Assembly (NCBI RefSeq): GCF_002746455.1
Contig: NZ_NWUW01000002.1
Location: 62,001-126,000 of the forward strand
Source of the DNA: Bacillus fungorum
GTDB taxonomy: Bacteria > Bacillota > Bacilli > Bacillales > Bacillaceae_G
Direction: 5' to 3'
DNA length: 64,000 nucleotides
A program made the position numbers and the translations under genes. Below are positions 38,173 through 48,901 of this stretch, piece after piece. Positions within the stretch are counted from its first letter, which is position 1, and the number at the start of each line of letters is the position of its first letter. The notes beneath the pieces were generated by a model. The model was not told where the DNA came from, made no database searches, and was given only the letters and a program-made list of their open reading frames with translations.

Positions 38173-40251
38173 ATGTCAGATTACCTCGTAATCGTGGAGT
38201 CGCCTTCTAAGGCGAAGACCATTGAGAAATATTTAGGGAAAAAATACAAAGTTGTCGCGTCTATGGGGCACGTTCGCGATTTACCTAAAAGCCAAATGGG
38301 GATAGAAGTAAAGAACAACTTCACCCCGAAGTATATTACCATTCGTGGTAAAGGTCCCGTCTTAAAAGACTTAAAATCAGCGGCAAAAAAAGCAAAGAAA
38401 GTCTATCTCGCGGCCGATCCAGACCGCGAAGGGGAAGCAATTGCTTGGCATTTAGCAAATACGTTAAATGTGGACGTTGAATCAGATTGCCGAGTTGTGT
38501 TTAATGAGATTACAAAAGATGCAATAAAAGAATCATTTAAACATCCTCGTGCGATTAATATGGATTTAGTAGATGCACAACAAGCAAGACGTATACTAGA
38601 TCGTCTTGTTGGTTACAATATTAGTCCTTTATTATGGAAGAAAGTAAAAAAAGGATTAAGTGCAGGACGCGTACAATCTGTAGCAGTTCGTTTAATTATC
38701 GAACGTGAAAGAGAAATTCAAAATTTTGAGCCTGAAGAATTCTGGACAATTAAGACAGAATTTGTGAAAGGGAAAGACACATTTGAAGCAAGCTTTTACG
38801 GTGTAGATGGTGAAAAAGTTCAATTAACGAATGAAACGCAAGTGAATGAAATAATTGAACAGCTGAAAGATAATGCGTTTTCAGTTGAAAATGTAACGCG
38901 AAAAGAGCGAAAACGTAATCCTGCATTACCATTTACAACATCATCCTTGCAACAAGAGGCAGCGCGTAAGTTAAACATGCGAGCAAAGAAAACAATGATG
39001 CTTGCGCAGCAATTGTATGAAGGGATCGATCTTGGAAAACAAGGAACTGTAGGTCTTATTACGTATATGAGAACTGACTCAACACGTATCTCAGAAACAG
39101 CTCAAACAGAAGCGCGTACTTACATTACTGAGGCGTTTGGTGCGGAATACATAGGAACAGAAAAGAAGAAAGAAACGAAAAAGTCAAACGCACAAGATGC
39201 GCATGAGGCGATTCGTCCTACTTCGGTAATGAGAAAGCCAGAGGAACTAAAGAGTTTCTTAAGTCGTGATCAACTTCGATTGTATAAATTGATTTGGGAG
39301 CGATTTGTTGCAAGTCAAATGGCGTCTGCTATAATGGATACTGTGACAGCGAGACTCATTAATAACAATGTTCAGTTCCGTGCAAGTGGATCAGTTGTAA
39401 AGTTCCCAGGATTTATGAAAGTGTATGTAGAGTCGAAAGATGACGGGGCTGAAGAAAAGGATAAGATGTTACCACCTTTAGAAGTAGGGGAAACAGTATT
39501 TTCGAAGGACTTAGAACCGAAGCAACACTTTACGCAACCTCCGCCACGCTATACAGAGGCTCGTCTAGTAAGAACACTTGAAGAGCTTGGAATTGGAAGA
39601 CCGTCGACTTACGTACCGACACTTGAAACGATTCAAAAACGTGGATACGTAGGTTTGGATAATAAACGCTTCGTTCCAACTGAACTTGGTGAAATCGTAA
39701 TTGAACTTATTTTAGAGTTTTTCCCAGAAATTATTAACATTGAATTTACTGCTAACATGGAGCAAAGTCTTGATGAAGTAGAAGAAGGAAATGCGAATTG
39801 GGTAAAAATTGTTGATGATTTCTACGTAGGCTTTGAACCGCGTTTAGAAAAAGCGGAAAAAGAAATGCGCGAAGTGGAAATTAAAGATGAACCAGCTGGG
39901 GAAGACTGTGAATTATGTAATCACCCAATGGTCTTTAAAATGGGTAAATACGGGAAATTTATGGCTTGCTCAAATTTCCCAGATTGTCGAAATACAAAAC
40001 CGATTGTGAAAGAAATCGGTGTTACTTGTCCGAAATGTGATAAAGGTCAAATTATTGAACGTCGTAGTAATAAAAAGAAACGTCTTTTCTATGGGTGCGG
40101 TACGTATCCAGAGTGTGACTTTGTATCTTGGGATAAGCCGATTGGCCGTAAATGTCCGAAGTGCGAAGGTATGCTTGTAGAGAAGAAGTTGAAAAAAGGC
40201 GTGCAAGTACAATGTATTTCGTGTGATTATGAAGAAGAACAACAAATGTGA
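38173..40251 (+). CDS. topA: DNA topoisomerase I
   Basis: Topoisomerase I relaxes negative supercoils through a single-strand break. The 692-residue protein has the N-terminal Toprim domain ([31 protein letters not shown] near residue 83), the type IA core with the active tyrosine in [14 protein letters not shown] near 298, and three C-terminal cysteine zinc motifs ([10 protein letters not shown] with [15 protein letters not shown] with CGTYPEC, CPKCEGM with CISC). The size matches Bacillus TopA. It follows dprA, a conserved pairing. Confidence 0.98.
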   Translation: MSDYLVIVESPSKAKTIEKYLGKKYKVVASMGHVRDLPKSQMGIEVKNNFTPKYITIRGKGPVLKDLKSAAKKAKKVYLAADPDREGEAIAWHLANTLNVDVESDCRVVFNEITKDAIKESFKHPRAINMDLVDAQQARRILDRLVGYNISPLLWKKVKKGLSAGRVQSVAVRLIIEREREIQNFEPEEFWTIKTEFVKGKDTFEASFYGVDGEKVQLTNETQVNEIIEQLKDNAFSVENVTRKERKRNPALPFTTSSLQQEAARKLNMRAKKTMMLAQQLYEGIDLGKQGTVGLITYMRTDSTRISETAQTEARTYITEAFGAEYIGTEKKKETKKSNAQDAHEAIRPTSVMRKPEELKSFLSRDQLRLYKLIWERFVASQMASAIMDTVTARLINNNVQFRASGSVVKFPGFMKVYVESKDDGAEEKDKMLPPLEVGETVFSKDLEPKQHFTQPPPRYTEARLVRTLEELGIGRPSTYVPTLETIQKRGYVGLDNKRFVPTELGEIVIELILEFFPEIINIEFTANMEQSLDEVEEGNANWVKIVDDFYVGFEPRLEKAEKEMREVEIKDEPAGEDCELCNHPMVFKMGKYGKFMACSNFPDCRNTKPIVKEIGVTCPKCDKGQIIERRSNKKKRLFYGCGTYPECDFVSWDKPIGRKCPKCEGMLVEKKLKKGVQVQCISCDYEEEQQM

Positions 40252-40273
40252 GCGTAACTGCTCACATTTTTTT
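40244..40273 (+). terminator. Intrinsic terminator after topA
   Basis: A perfect 10-bp stem (AAATGTGAGC with GCTCACATTT) with a 6-base loop and a T run includes the topA stop codon. Confidence 0.88.
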
Positions 40274-40299
40274 CGGGAAGAAAAGGAAAGGTGATATAT

Positions 40300-41604
40300 A
40301 TGACAACACAAGTAGTAAACGTCATTGGCGCAGGTCTTGCAGGAAGTGAAGCAGCTTACCAAATTGCAAAACGTGGTGTCCAAGTAAGATTATATGAAAT
40401 GAGACCGGTAAGGCAAACGCCAGCTCATCACACAGATAAATTTGCAGAGTTAGTATGTAGTAACTCGCTTCGCGCAAACACATTAACCAATGCTGTTGGT
40501 GTTATTAAAGAAGAAATGCGCTTAATGGATTCTGTTATTATTCGTGCAGCTGATGAGTGCTCTGTACCAGCAGGAGGGGCTTTAGCTGTAGATCGTCATG
40601 AATTTGCAGCAAAAGTAACGGAATATGTGAAAAATCATCCGAACGTAACTGTGATGAATGAAGAAATCACTGAAATTCCAGAAGGGCCGACTGTTATTGC
40701 GACAGGTCCACTTACATCTCCTGATCTTGCTGCACAATTAAAAGAATTAACGGGTGAAGACTATTTTTATTTCTATGATGCTGCAGCGCCGATTGTTGAG
40801 AAAGACAGCATTGATATGAATAAAGTGTATTTAAAATCTCGTTACGATAAAGGTGAAGCGGCATATTTAAACTGCCCAATGACGGAAGAGGAATTTGACC
40901 GTTTTTACGAGGCTTTAATCGCTGCTGAAACAGTACCTTTAAAAGAATTTGAAAAAGAAATTTTCTTTGAAGGTTGTATGCCGGTAGAAGTTATGGCAAG
41001 CAGAGGAAGACAGACGCTAGTATTTGGACCGATGAAACCTGTTGGATTAGAAGATCCGAAAACAGGGAAAACGCCATATGCTGTTGTTCAGTTACGTCAA
41101 GATGATGCAGCAGGAACGCTATACAATATCGTAGGTTTCCAAACGCATTTAAAGTGGGGACCACAAAAAGAAGTGTTACAGTTGATTCCAGGGTTGGAAA
41201 ACGCAGAGATTGTACGTTATGGTGTAATGCATCGTAATACGTTTATTAATTCACCTAACTTACTTCGTCCAACATATCAATATAAACAACGTGATGATTT
41301 ATTCTTTGCCGGTCAAATGACTGGAGTAGAGGGATATGTTGAATCGGCAGCTTCAGGATTGCTAGCAGGTATTAACGCTGCTCGACTTGTAAAAGGCGAA
41401 GAGCCGGTTGTATTACCGCCTGTAACTGCAATGGGAAGTATGGCGAATTATATTACTGCGACAAGCGCGAAGAACTTCCAACCAATGAATGCAAACTTCG
41501 GATTGTTTGCACCGCTAGAGAAGAAAATTAAGAAAAAAGCAGAACGTAATGAAGCCTATGCAACACGCGCTTTAGAAACGATTCAAAATTTTGTAAATAT
41601 TTAG
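40300..41604 (+). CDS. trmFO: Folate-dependent tRNA (uracil-54-C5)-methyltransferase TrmFO
   Basis: TrmFO methylates U54 of tRNA using methylenetetrahydrofolate and FAD, the Gram-positive alternative to TrmA. The 434-residue protein has the dinucleotide-binding motif [18 protein letters not shown] near residue 6, the [17 protein letters not shown] segment near 50, and the C-terminal FAD site [19 protein letters not shown] near 329. I chose the ATG at 40300 after GGAAAGGTGA; a GTG three codons earlier falls in that site. Older names are Gid and GidA-like. Confidence 0.96.
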   Translation: MTTQVVNVIGAGLAGSEAAYQIAKRGVQVRLYEMRPVRQTPAHHTDKFAELVCSNSLRANTLTNAVGVIKEEMRLMDSVIIRAADECSVPAGGALAVDRHEFAAKVTEYVKNHPNVTVMNEEITEIPEGPTVIATGPLTSPDLAAQLKELTGEDYFYFYDAAAPIVEKDSIDMNKVYLKSRYDKGEAAYLNCPMTEEEFDRFYEALIAAETVPLKEFEKEIFFEGCMPVEVMASRGRQTLVFGPMKPVGLEDPKTGKTPYAVVQLRQDDAAGTLYNIVGFQTHLKWGPQKEVLQLIPGLENAEIVRYGVMHRNTFINSPNLLRPTYQYKQRDDLFFAGQMTGVEGYVESAASGLLAGINAARLVKGEEPVVLPPVTAMGSMANYITATSAKNFQPMNANFGLFAPLEKKIKKKAERNEAYATRALETIQNFVNI

Positions 41605-41613
41605 TTAAATTTC

Positions 41614-41642
41614 TTGCAAAGGCTACTAAGTTGTGATACGAT
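41614..41642 (+). promoter_or_regulatory. Likely xerC-hslV-hslU-codY promoter
   Basis: TTGCAA and TACGAT are 17 bases apart, with TGA directly ahead of the -10 (extended -10). The spacer and -10 lie in the left arm and loop of the trmFO hairpin. About 28 bases separate the -10 from the xerC start. Confidence 0.6.
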
Positions 41643-41654
41643 TTAGTAGCCTTT
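41618..41654 (+). terminator. Hairpin after trmFO, overlapping the xerC promoter
   Basis: A perfect 12-bp stem (AAAGGCTACTAA with TTAGTAGCCTTT) closes a 13-base loop 14 bases after trmFO. The T tract is short (TTTATTG). The promoter at 41614-41642 lies largely within it. Confidence 0.7.
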
Positions 41655-41669
41655 ATTGAGGTGAATTGT

Positions 41670-42569
41670 GTGAATGTGAAGAAATTGTTACAATTATTCG
41701 TTGGATATTTACAAATTGAAAGAAATTATTCAAAATATACAATTGCAAGTTATCAAAATGATTTAGAACATTTTGTGCAATTTATGGAGCGAGAAGGCAT
41801 ATCCTCTTTTTTAGATATTACATACGCGGATGTTCGTTTGTACTTAACTACGTTGCACGATGAAAAGTTAGCCCGTAAATCTGTCGCAAGAAAAGTATCA
41901 AGCTTACGAAGTTTATATCGTTTTTTGATGCGTGAAGGTTATCGGAAAGATAATCCGTTTGCACTTGCGTCACTCCCCAAAAAAGAATTGTCAATCCCAA
42001 AGTTTTTATATGCTGAAGAATTAGAGGAATTGTTTGAAGTTTCTGACACGGAAACACCGCTAGGTCAAAGGAATCAAGCTTTATTAGAGTTGATGTATGC
42101 GACTGGGATCCGTGTGAGTGAATGTGTCAATTTACAACTTACCGATATTGACTTCGCGGTGGGAACAATTTTAGTTATGGGAAAAGGAAAAAAGCAAAGG
42201 TATATTCCGTTCGGAAGCTATGCACAAGATGCTTTAATTACTTATATAGAGAACGGGAGAAAACAGTTAGCTCAAAAAACTGAAGAACATTCTCATATGG
42301 TATTTTTAAATGCGAAAGGCACGCCGCTGACAAGTCGAGGAGTACGTTATGTATTGAATGAACTCATTAAGAAGGCTTCACTGACAATGCGGATAAGTCC
42401 CCATATGTTAAGGCATACATTTGCTACACACATGTTAGATGAAGGGGCAGATTTACGTACTGTACAGGAGCTACTCGGTCATGAGAATTTGTCGACGACA
42501 CAAATTTATACGCATGTTTCTAAAGAAAGATTGCGTTCTGTCTACATGAAGCATCACCCACGGGCATAA
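41670..42569 (+). CDS. xerC: Tyrosine recombinase XerC (CodV)
   Basis: XerC (CodV) acts with XerD (RipX) at the dif site to resolve chromosome dimers. The 299-residue protein has an N-terminal SAM-like DNA-binding domain (about 1-90) and the catalytic domain with the first Arg in YATGIRVSE near residue 146, a Lys in GKGKKQRYIPF near 170, HMLRHTFATH near 243 and the nucleophile in STTQIYTHVS near 278. I chose the GTG at 41670, six bases after AGGTG; GTG at 41661 is an alternative. It begins the codV-clpQ-clpY-codY operon known in Bacillus. Confidence 0.95.
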   Translation: MNVKKLLQLFVGYLQIERNYSKYTIASYQNDLEHFVQFMEREGISSFLDITYADVRLYLTTLHDEKLARKSVARKVSSLRSLYRFLMREGYRKDNPFALASLPKKELSIPKFLYAEELEELFEVSDTETPLGQRNQALLELMYATGIRVSECVNLQLTDIDFAVGTILVMGKGKKQRYIPFGSYAQDALITYIENGRKQLAQKTEEHSHMVFLNAKGTPLTSRGVRYVLNELIKKASLTMRISPHMLRHTFATHMLDEGADLRTVQELLGHENLSTTQIYTHVSKERLRSVYMKHHPRA

Positions 42570-42611
42570 ATTGCTTTTAAAGCTATAAAAACATATAAAG
42601 GAGTTTTTTCT

Positions 42612-43154
42612 ATGGGAAATTTCCACGCTACAACGATATTTGCAGTTCATCATAATGGAGAATGTGCAATGGCTGGAGATGGCCAGGTGACAATGGGAAA
42701 TGCTGTTGTAATGAAACATACAGCTCGTAAAGTTCGTAGACTTTTCCAAGGGAAAGTTTTAGCTGGTTTTGCAGGTTCGGTTGCTGACGCTTTTACTCTT
42801 TTTGAAATGTTTGAAGGGAAATTAGAAGAGTACAATGGGAACTTGCAACGTGCTGCTGTTGAGATGGCGAAACAATGGCGTGGCGACAAAATGTTGCGTC
42901 AGCTAGAAGCGATGCTCATTGTCATGGATAAAACAACGATGCTCCTTGTTTCAGGTACAGGAGAAGTAATTGAACCGGATGATGGCATTTTAGCAATTGG
43001 ATCTGGCGGGAATTATGCGCTTTCAGCAGGTCGTGCTTTAAAACAATATGCAAGTGAACATTTAACGGCGAAGCAAATTGCGAAAGCGAGTTTAGAAATT
43101 GCTGGCGATATTTGTGTTTATACAAACCACAACATAATTGTGGAAGAATTGTAG
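42612..43154 (+). CDS. hslV: HslV/ClpQ peptidase subunit
   Basis: HslV is the proteasome-like peptidase of the HslUV protease. The 180-residue protein begins [17 protein letters not shown]; the threonine equivalent to Thr1 of E. coli HslV is Thr7. [21 protein letters not shown] and [14 protein letters not shown] (near 131) are family motifs, the first cited over positions 20-40. B. subtilis ClpQ is reported to use an N-terminal serine exposed after Met removal; here residue 2 is glycine, so maturation is unclear. hslU follows after 22 bases. Confidence 0.96.
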   Translation: MGNFHATTIFAVHHNGECAMAGDGQVTMGNAVVMKHTARKVRRLFQGKVLAGFAGSVADAFTLFEMFEGKLEEYNGNLQRAAVEMAKQWRGDKMLRQLEAMLIVMDKTTMLLVSGTGEVIEPDDGILAIGSGGNYALSAGRALKQYASEHLTAKQIAKASLEIAGDICVYTNHNIIVEEL

Positions 43155-43176
43155 AATCGTAAGGGAGGCATTTTAT

Positions 43177-44568
43177 ATGCATTTACATTTTACTCCGCGT
43201 CAAATTGTGGAAAAATTAGATCAATACATTATCGGTCAAAAAGATGCGAAGAAAGCGGTTGCTGTAGCTTTAAGAAATCGATACCGCCGAAGTAAATTAG
43301 CTGAAAATCTACGTGATGAAATTGCACCTAAAAATATTTTAATGATTGGACCGACAGGTGTTGGTAAAACAGAGGTAGCACGACGAATGGCGAAACTCGT
43401 TGGAGCACCTTTTATTAAGGTGGAAGCTACCAAATTTACAGAAGTTGGATATGTAGGTAGAGATGTAGAATCGATGGTACGTGATCTTGTAGAAACGTCA
43501 GTTCGTATCGTTAAAGAAGAAATGGTAGTTAAAGTGCAAGACAAAGCAGAGGAACAAGCGAATCAACGTCTTGTTGAAATTTTAGTACCAAGTCCAGAGA
43601 AACAATCTGGATTTAAAAACCCATTAGAAATGCTATTTGGTGGCGCTCAAAATTCAAATCAAACAACTGATTCACAGGAAGATGTTGAAATTGAAAAGAA
43701 ACGCCAAGATGTGGAAAGAAAGCTTGCTGCGGGACTTCTTGAAGATGAAATTGTATCGATTGAAGTGACTGAGCAACAGTCTTCCATGTTCGATATGTTA
43801 CAAGGAACTGGCATGGAACAAATGGGAATGAATTTCCAAGATGCATTAGGAAGTTTTATGCCGAAAAAAACAAAAAAACGTAAACTTTCTGTAAAAGAAG
43901 CAAGAAAAGTCTTGACAAATGAGGAAGCACAGCGCTTAATTGATATGGATGAAGTTACACAAGAGGCTGTTTATCGTGCTGAACAGCTCGGGATTATTTT
44001 TATCGATGAAATTGACAAAATTGCTGGTAAGCAGTCGAATAGCGTAGATGTATCACGGGAAGGTGTGCAACGTGACATTTTACCAATTGTAGAAGGATCG
44101 AATGTTGCGACAAAATACGGATCAGTAAAAACGGATTATATTTTATTCGTTGCAGCTGGAGCGTTTCATATGTCTAAACCGTCGGATTTAATTCCGGAAT
44201 TGCAAGGGAGATTTCCAATTCGAGTAGAATTAACAAAATTATCGACGGATGATTTTGTTAAAATATTAATCGAGCCTGACAATGCGTTAATTAAACAATA
44301 TATGGCTTTATTAGCGACTGAAGGTATAGAAATTGAATTTTCAGACGAAGCTATTCGTAAGATTGCTGAGATTGCTTATCAAGTTAATCAGGATACAGAT
44401 AATATTGGAGCAAGAAGACTTCATACGATTATGGAGAAGCTCCTTGAAGATTTATCGTTTGAAGCATCTGAAATTACGTTAGAGAAAATAACGATAACAC
44501 CTCAATACGTTGAGGAGAAATTAGCAACGATTGCTAAAAATAAAGATGTGAGCCAGTTTATTTTGTAA
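43177..44568 (+). CDS. hslU: HslU/ClpY ATPase subunit
   Basis: HslU is the AAA+ unfoldase that feeds substrates to HslV. The 463-residue protein has the start [19 protein letters not shown], Walker [17 protein letters not shown] near residue 56, a long I domain (about 110-240), Walker [14 protein letters not shown] near 280, [11 protein letters not shown] near 345 and the sensor-2 segment [12 protein letters not shown] near 414. I chose the ATG at 43177 after AAGGGAGG; an upstream in-frame ATG lies inside hslV. Confidence 0.97.
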   Translation: MHLHFTPRQIVEKLDQYIIGQKDAKKAVAVALRNRYRRSKLAENLRDEIAPKNILMIGPTGVGKTEVARRMAKLVGAPFIKVEATKFTEVGYVGRDVESMVRDLVETSVRIVKEEMVVKVQDKAEEQANQRLVEILVPSPEKQSGFKNPLEMLFGGAQNSNQTTDSQEDVEIEKKRQDVERKLAAGLLEDEIVSIEVTEQQSSMFDMLQGTGMEQMGMNFQDALGSFMPKKTKKRKLSVKEARKVLTNEEAQRLIDMDEVTQEAVYRAEQLGIIFIDEIDKIAGKQSNSVDVSREGVQRDILPIVEGSNVATKYGSVKTDYILFVAAGAFHMSKPSDLIPELQGRFPIRVELTKLSTDDFVKILIEPDNALIKQYMALLATEGIEIEFSDEAIRKIAEIAYQVNQDTDNIGARRLHTIMEKLLEDLSFEASEITLEKITITPQYVEEKLATIAKNKDVSQFIL

Positions 44569-44645
44569 TAGTGTCATCAGGTGACTCGCCCTAGTTTCCA
44601 AGTGATGAAAAAATATGTGAGTAACATGTAGGAGGAACTTTTGAA

Positions 44646-45425
44646 ATGGAATTATTAGCAAAAACAAGAAAATTAAATGCGTTATTACAGAGCGCAGCAG
44701 GAAAGCCTGTAAACTTTAGAGAAATGTCTGACACAATGTGTGAAGTAATCGAAGCGAACGTATTCGTAGTAAGCCGTCGTGGTAAATTACTAGGTTATGC
44801 AATTCACCAACAAATTGAGAACGAGCGTATGAAACAAATGCTTGCAGAGCGTCAATTCCCAGAAGAGTATACACAAAGCTTATTCAACATTACAGAAACA
44901 TCTTCAAACTTAGATGTAAACAGTGCTTACACAGCATTCCCAGTAGAGAATAAAGAATTATTTGGTCAAGGTTTAACAACAATCGTACCGATCGTTGGTG
45001 GCGGTGAGCGTCTAGGTACACTAGTGTTAGCTCGTCTTGGTCAAGAGTTCTTAGATGATGATTTAATTCTTGCTGAGTACAGCTCGACTGTTGTAGGTAT
45101 GGAAATTTTACGTGAAAAAGCAGAAGAAATCGAAGAAGAAGCACGTAGTAAAGCTGTTGTTCAAATGGCAATCAGCTCATTATCTTACAGTGAGTTAGAA
45201 GCAATCGAGCACATCTTCGAAGAGTTAAATGGAACAGAAGGTTTACTTGTTGCAAGTAAAATCGCTGACCGCGTAGGAATCACTCGTTCTGTAATCGTAA
45301 ATGCACTTCGTAAATTAGAGAGTGCTGGTGTAATTGAGTCGCGTTCTTTAGGTATGAAAGGAACATACATTAAAGTATTAAACGACAAATTCTTACATGA
45401 ACTTGCTAAATTAAAAACAAACTAA
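44646..45425 (+). CDS. codY: GTP- and branched-chain amino acid-sensing global regulator CodY
   Basis: CodY represses stationary-phase and nutrient-uptake genes when isoleucine, leucine, valine and GTP are plentiful; in pathogens it also affects virulence genes. The 259-residue protein has an N-terminal GAF domain for branched-chain amino acids (about 1-155), a linker helix, and a C-terminal winged helix-turn-helix ([19 protein letters not shown], about 203-221). Codons are strongly biased to those of highly expressed genes. A 77-base gap separates it from hslU. Confidence 0.98.
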
Positions 45426-45430
45426 TTTAT

Positions 45431-45464
45431 AAAACTCTCCTCATTTTTTGAGGAGAGTTTTTTG
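45431..45464 (+). terminator. Intrinsic terminator after codY
   Basis: A perfect 13-bp stem (AAAACTCTCCTCA with TGAGGAGAGTTTT), a 5-base loop and a T tail end the xerC-codY operon. In B. subtilis the fla/che genes begin just beyond this point; they are absent here. Confidence 0.9.
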
Positions 45465-45475
45465 TATATAAAAGA

Positions 45476-45504
45476 TTGATGTTGTTTGTAAATAGCGTCA
45501 TAAT
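45476..45504 (+). promoter_or_regulatory. Possible upstream rpsB promoter
   Basis: TTGATG and CATAAT lie 17 bases apart, directly after the codY terminator. It would give a leader of about 260 bases. Confidence 0.35.
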
Positions 45505-45622
45505 CGTGTTTTTGGAAAAGCTATGAATTGAATTTCTCTTTTTTGCTTAAAAGAAATGCAGGTTGGTAATACTAGAATTCGAGTATGAACAAAGAAAGTT
45601 TTACATTGTTCGCATTTTCGAC

Positions 45623-46476
<854 letters not shown>

Positions 46477-46485
46477 CAAAGTTGG

Positions 46486-46523
46486 AAAGGTGATAAGGGG
46501 TTCGGCCTTTTATCACCTTTTTT
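46486..46523 (+). terminator. Terminator-like hairpin between rpsB and tsf
   Basis: An 11-bp perfect stem (AAAGGTGATAA with TTATCACCTTT), extended by G-U and G-C pairs to 15, closes a 5-base loop (TTCGG) and is followed by a T run. It probably sets the S2 to EF-Ts ratio by partial termination. A 13-base direct repeat (46524 and 46545, one mismatch) follows. Confidence 0.85.
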
Positions 46524-46579
46524 AAGGTATAAACACCTTTATAAAAGGTATAAATACATATTTTAGGAGGATGAAAAGT

Positions 46580-47467
46580 ATGGCAATCACTGCACAAATG
46601 GTAAAAGAATTACGTGAAAAAACTGGCGCAGGTATGATGGACTGCAAAAAAGCTTTAACAGAAACAAACGGCGACATGGAGAAGGCAATTGACTTCTTAC
46701 GTGAAAAAGGTATCGCGAAAGCTGCTAAAAAAGCAGATCGTATCGCTGCTGAAGGTTTAACTTTCATCGAAACAAACGGTAACGACGGTTTAATCTTAGA
46801 ATTAAACTCTGAAACTGATTTCGTTGCGAAAAACGAAGGTTTCCAAACATTAATTAAAGAATTAGCTGCTCACTTATTAACTAACAAACCAGCTAACGTT
46901 GAAGAAGCTATGGCTCAAACAATGGAAAACGGTAAAAAAGTTGAAGAGCACATCAACGAAGCTATCGCTAAAATTGGTGAAAAACTTACACTTCGTCGTT
47001 TCGAAATCGTATCAAAAACTGATGCAGACGCATTCGGTGCTTACCTACACATGGGTGGACGCATCGGTGTTCTAACAGTTCTTGAAGGTTCTACTGATGA
47101 AGCAGCTGCTAAAGATGTTGCAATGCACATCGCTGCAGTTAACCCTAAATACATCGACCGCGATGCTGTAACAGCTGAAGAAGTTGAGCATGAGCGTCAA
47201 GTATTAACACAACAAGCATTAAACGAAGGCAAGCCTGAAAAAATCGTTGCAAAAATGGTTGAAGGCCGTCTTGGCAAATTCTTCGAAGAAATTTGCTTAC
47301 TTGACCAAGCATTCGTTAAAAACCCTGATATGAAAGTTCGTCAGTTCGTTGAGTCTAAAGGCGGAACATTAAAAGGATTCGTTCGCTACGCTGTTGGTGA
47401 AGGTATCGAAAAACGCGAAGACAACTTTGCTGAAGAAGTAATGAACCAAGTAAAAGGTAGTAACTAA
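46580..47467 (+). CDS. tsf: Translation elongation factor Ts
   Basis: EF-Ts exchanges GDP for GTP on EF-Tu. The 295-residue protein has an N-terminal UBA-like domain with [19 protein letters not shown] near residue 8, the exchange motif [15 protein letters not shown] near 75, and the core dimerisation domain. I chose the ATG at 46580, nine bases after AGGAGG; the ATG at 46571 touches that site. Codon bias is strong. A terminator follows at 47477. Confidence 0.98.
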   Translation: MAITAQMVKELREKTGAGMMDCKKALTETNGDMEKAIDFLREKGIAKAAKKADRIAAEGLTFIETNGNDGLILELNSETDFVAKNEGFQTLIKELAAHLLTNKPANVEEAMAQTMENGKKVEEHINEAIAKIGEKLTLRRFEIVSKTDADAFGAYLHMGGRIGVLTVLEGSTDEAAAKDVAMHIAAVNPKYIDRDAVTAEEVEHERQVLTQQALNEGKPEKIVAKMVEGRLGKFFEEICLLDQAFVKNPDMKVRQFVESKGGTLKGFVRYAVGEGIEKREDNFAEEVMNQVKGSN

Positions 47468-47476
47468 TACAGATTA

Positions 47477-47500
47477 GGGAACACATTGTGTTCCCTTTTT
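47477..47500 (+). terminator. Intrinsic terminator after tsf
   Basis: An 8 to 9-bp stem (GGGAACAC with GTGTTCCC), a very short loop and a run of T begin nine bases after the tsf stop. Confidence 0.85.
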
Positions 47501-47533
47501 TAAAATAAAGATGTAAGCAATTGGAGGTTCATT

Positions 47534-48256
47534 ATGAGTAAACCGAAATATAATCGTGTCGTTTTAAAGCTGAGTGGAGAAGCTTTAGCTGGCGAGCAAG
47601 GATTTGGAATTAACCCAGCTGTTATTAAGTCAGTTGCGGAACAAGTGAAAGAAATTGCAGAACTAGATGTAGAGGTTGCTGTTGTTGTCGGTGGCGGTAA
47701 CATTTGGCGTGGAAAAATTGGAAGTGAAATGGGCATGGATCGTGCAGGAGCAGATTACATGGGCATGTTAGCTACAGTTATGAATTCTTTAGCTCTTCAA
47801 GATAGCTTGGAGAATATTGGAATTCAAACTCGCGTACAAACTTCAATTGAAATGCGTCAAGTGGCAGAACCTTACATTCGTCGTAAAGCAGTTCGTCACT
47901 TAGAGAAGAAGCGTGTTGTTATCTTTGCAGCAGGTACAGGTAACCCTTACTTCTCTACAGATACAACGGCAGCATTACGCGCAGCTGAAATCGAAGCTGA
48001 TGTTATCTTAATGGCGAAAAATAATGTGGATGGCGTATATAATGCAGATCCATCTATTGACCCAACAGCTACGAAATACGAAACCCTTACTTACCTAGAT
48101 GTATTAAAAGAAGGTTTAGGTGTAATGGATTCTACGGCTTCTTCTTTATGTATGGATAATGATATTCCATTAATTGTATTCTCAGTTATGGAAAAAGGTA
48201 ATATTAAACGTGCCGTTTTAGGCGAAAATATTGGAACAGTTGTAAGGGGGAAATAA
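47534..48256 (+). CDS. pyrH: UMP kinase
   Basis: PyrH phosphorylates UMP to UDP in pyrimidine synthesis; the bacterial enzyme is a hexamer of the amino acid kinase fold and is regulated by GTP and UTP. The 240-residue protein has [19 protein letters not shown] near residue 8, [11 protein letters not shown] near 51, [17 protein letters not shown] near 68, and [15 protein letters not shown] near 136. It follows tsf and is separated from frr by only two bases, the usual tsf-pyrH-frr order. Confidence 0.98.
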   Translation: MSKPKYNRVVLKLSGEALAGEQGFGINPAVIKSVAEQVKEIAELDVEVAVVVGGGNIWRGKIGSEMGMDRAGADYMGMLATVMNSLALQDSLENIGIQTRVQTSIEMRQVAEPYIRRKAVRHLEKKRVVIFAAGTGNPYFSTDTTAALRAAEIEADVILMAKNNVDGVYNADPSIDPTATKYETLTYLDVLKEGLGVMDSTASSLCMDNDIPLIVFSVMEKGNIKRAVLGENIGTVVRGK

Positions 48257-48258
48257 AT

Positions 48259-48816
48259 ATGGGACAACAAGTATTGAAGTCTTCAAATGAAAAAATGGAA
48301 AAAGCAGTTGCTGCTTATTCTCGTGAATTAGCAACAGTTCGTGCTGGCCGTGCAAACGCGTCTGTATTAGATAAAGTACAAGTTGATTACTATGGTGCAC
48401 CAACACCTGTTGTGCAATTAGCGAACATTACAGTTCCAGAAGCACGTTTACTAGTAATTCAACCTTATGATAAAACTTCTATCGGTGATATCGAAAAAGC
48501 AATTTTAAAAGCAGATTTAGGCTTAAACCCTTCTAATGATGGAACTGTAATTCGTATTGCATTCCCTGCATTAACAGAAGAGCGTCGTCGTGATCTTGTA
48601 AAAGTTGTGAAAAAATATGCTGAAGAAGCAAAAGTTGCTGTTCGTAACGTACGTCGTGACGGTAACGATGATCTTAAGAAGCTTGAAAAAGCTGGTGAGA
48701 TTACAGAAGATGATTTAAGAGGATATACTGAAGATATCCAAAAAGAAACAGATAAATATATTGCAAAAGTTGACGAAATCGCAAAAAACAAAGAAAAAGA
48801 AATCATGGAAGTGTAA
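48259..48816 (+). CDS. frr: Ribosome recycling factor
   Basis: RRF splits post-termination ribosomes together with EF-G. The 185-residue protein has the L-shaped family pattern: a long coiled-coil arm (about 1-28 and 105-185) and a small domain. Signatures are [20 protein letters not shown] near residue 23, [16 protein letters not shown] near 74 and [20 protein letters not shown] near 95. GTAAGGGGG lies before the ATG and overlaps the pyrH end. A terminator follows. Confidence 0.98.
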   Translation: MGQQVLKSSNEKMEKAVAAYSRELATVRAGRANASVLDKVQVDYYGAPTPVVQLANITVPEARLLVIQPYDKTSIGDIEKAILKADLGLNPSNDGTVIRIAFPALTEERRRDLVKVVKKYAEEAKVAVRNVRRDGNDDLKKLEKAGEITEDDLRGYTEDIQKETDKYIAKVDEIAKNKEKEIMEV

Positions 48817-48837
48817 TAGCGATACTTTCGCAAATAT

Positions 48838-48864
48838 GACCCTCTTCTTAAGGGGGTCTTTTTA
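48838..48864 (+). terminator. Intrinsic terminator after frr
   Basis: An 8-bp stem (GACCCTCT with AGGGGGTC, one G-U) and a 5-base loop are followed by five T residues. Confidence 0.8.
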
Positions 48865-48901
48865 CACTTTTAGGCATACGTCTGCTTGCTGGAGGGTATG
48901 A

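Noticed and set aside
39970-40383. 137-codon open frame on the - strand across the topA 3' end and trmFO 5' end
   Set aside because: Antisense to the cysteine motifs of topA and to the FAD motif of trmFO, and spans the topA terminator.
47468-47533. Pyrimidine (PyrR-type) attenuator before pyrH
   Set aside because: The gap holds one simple terminator for tsf and a ribosome site; there is no room for antiterminator pairing.
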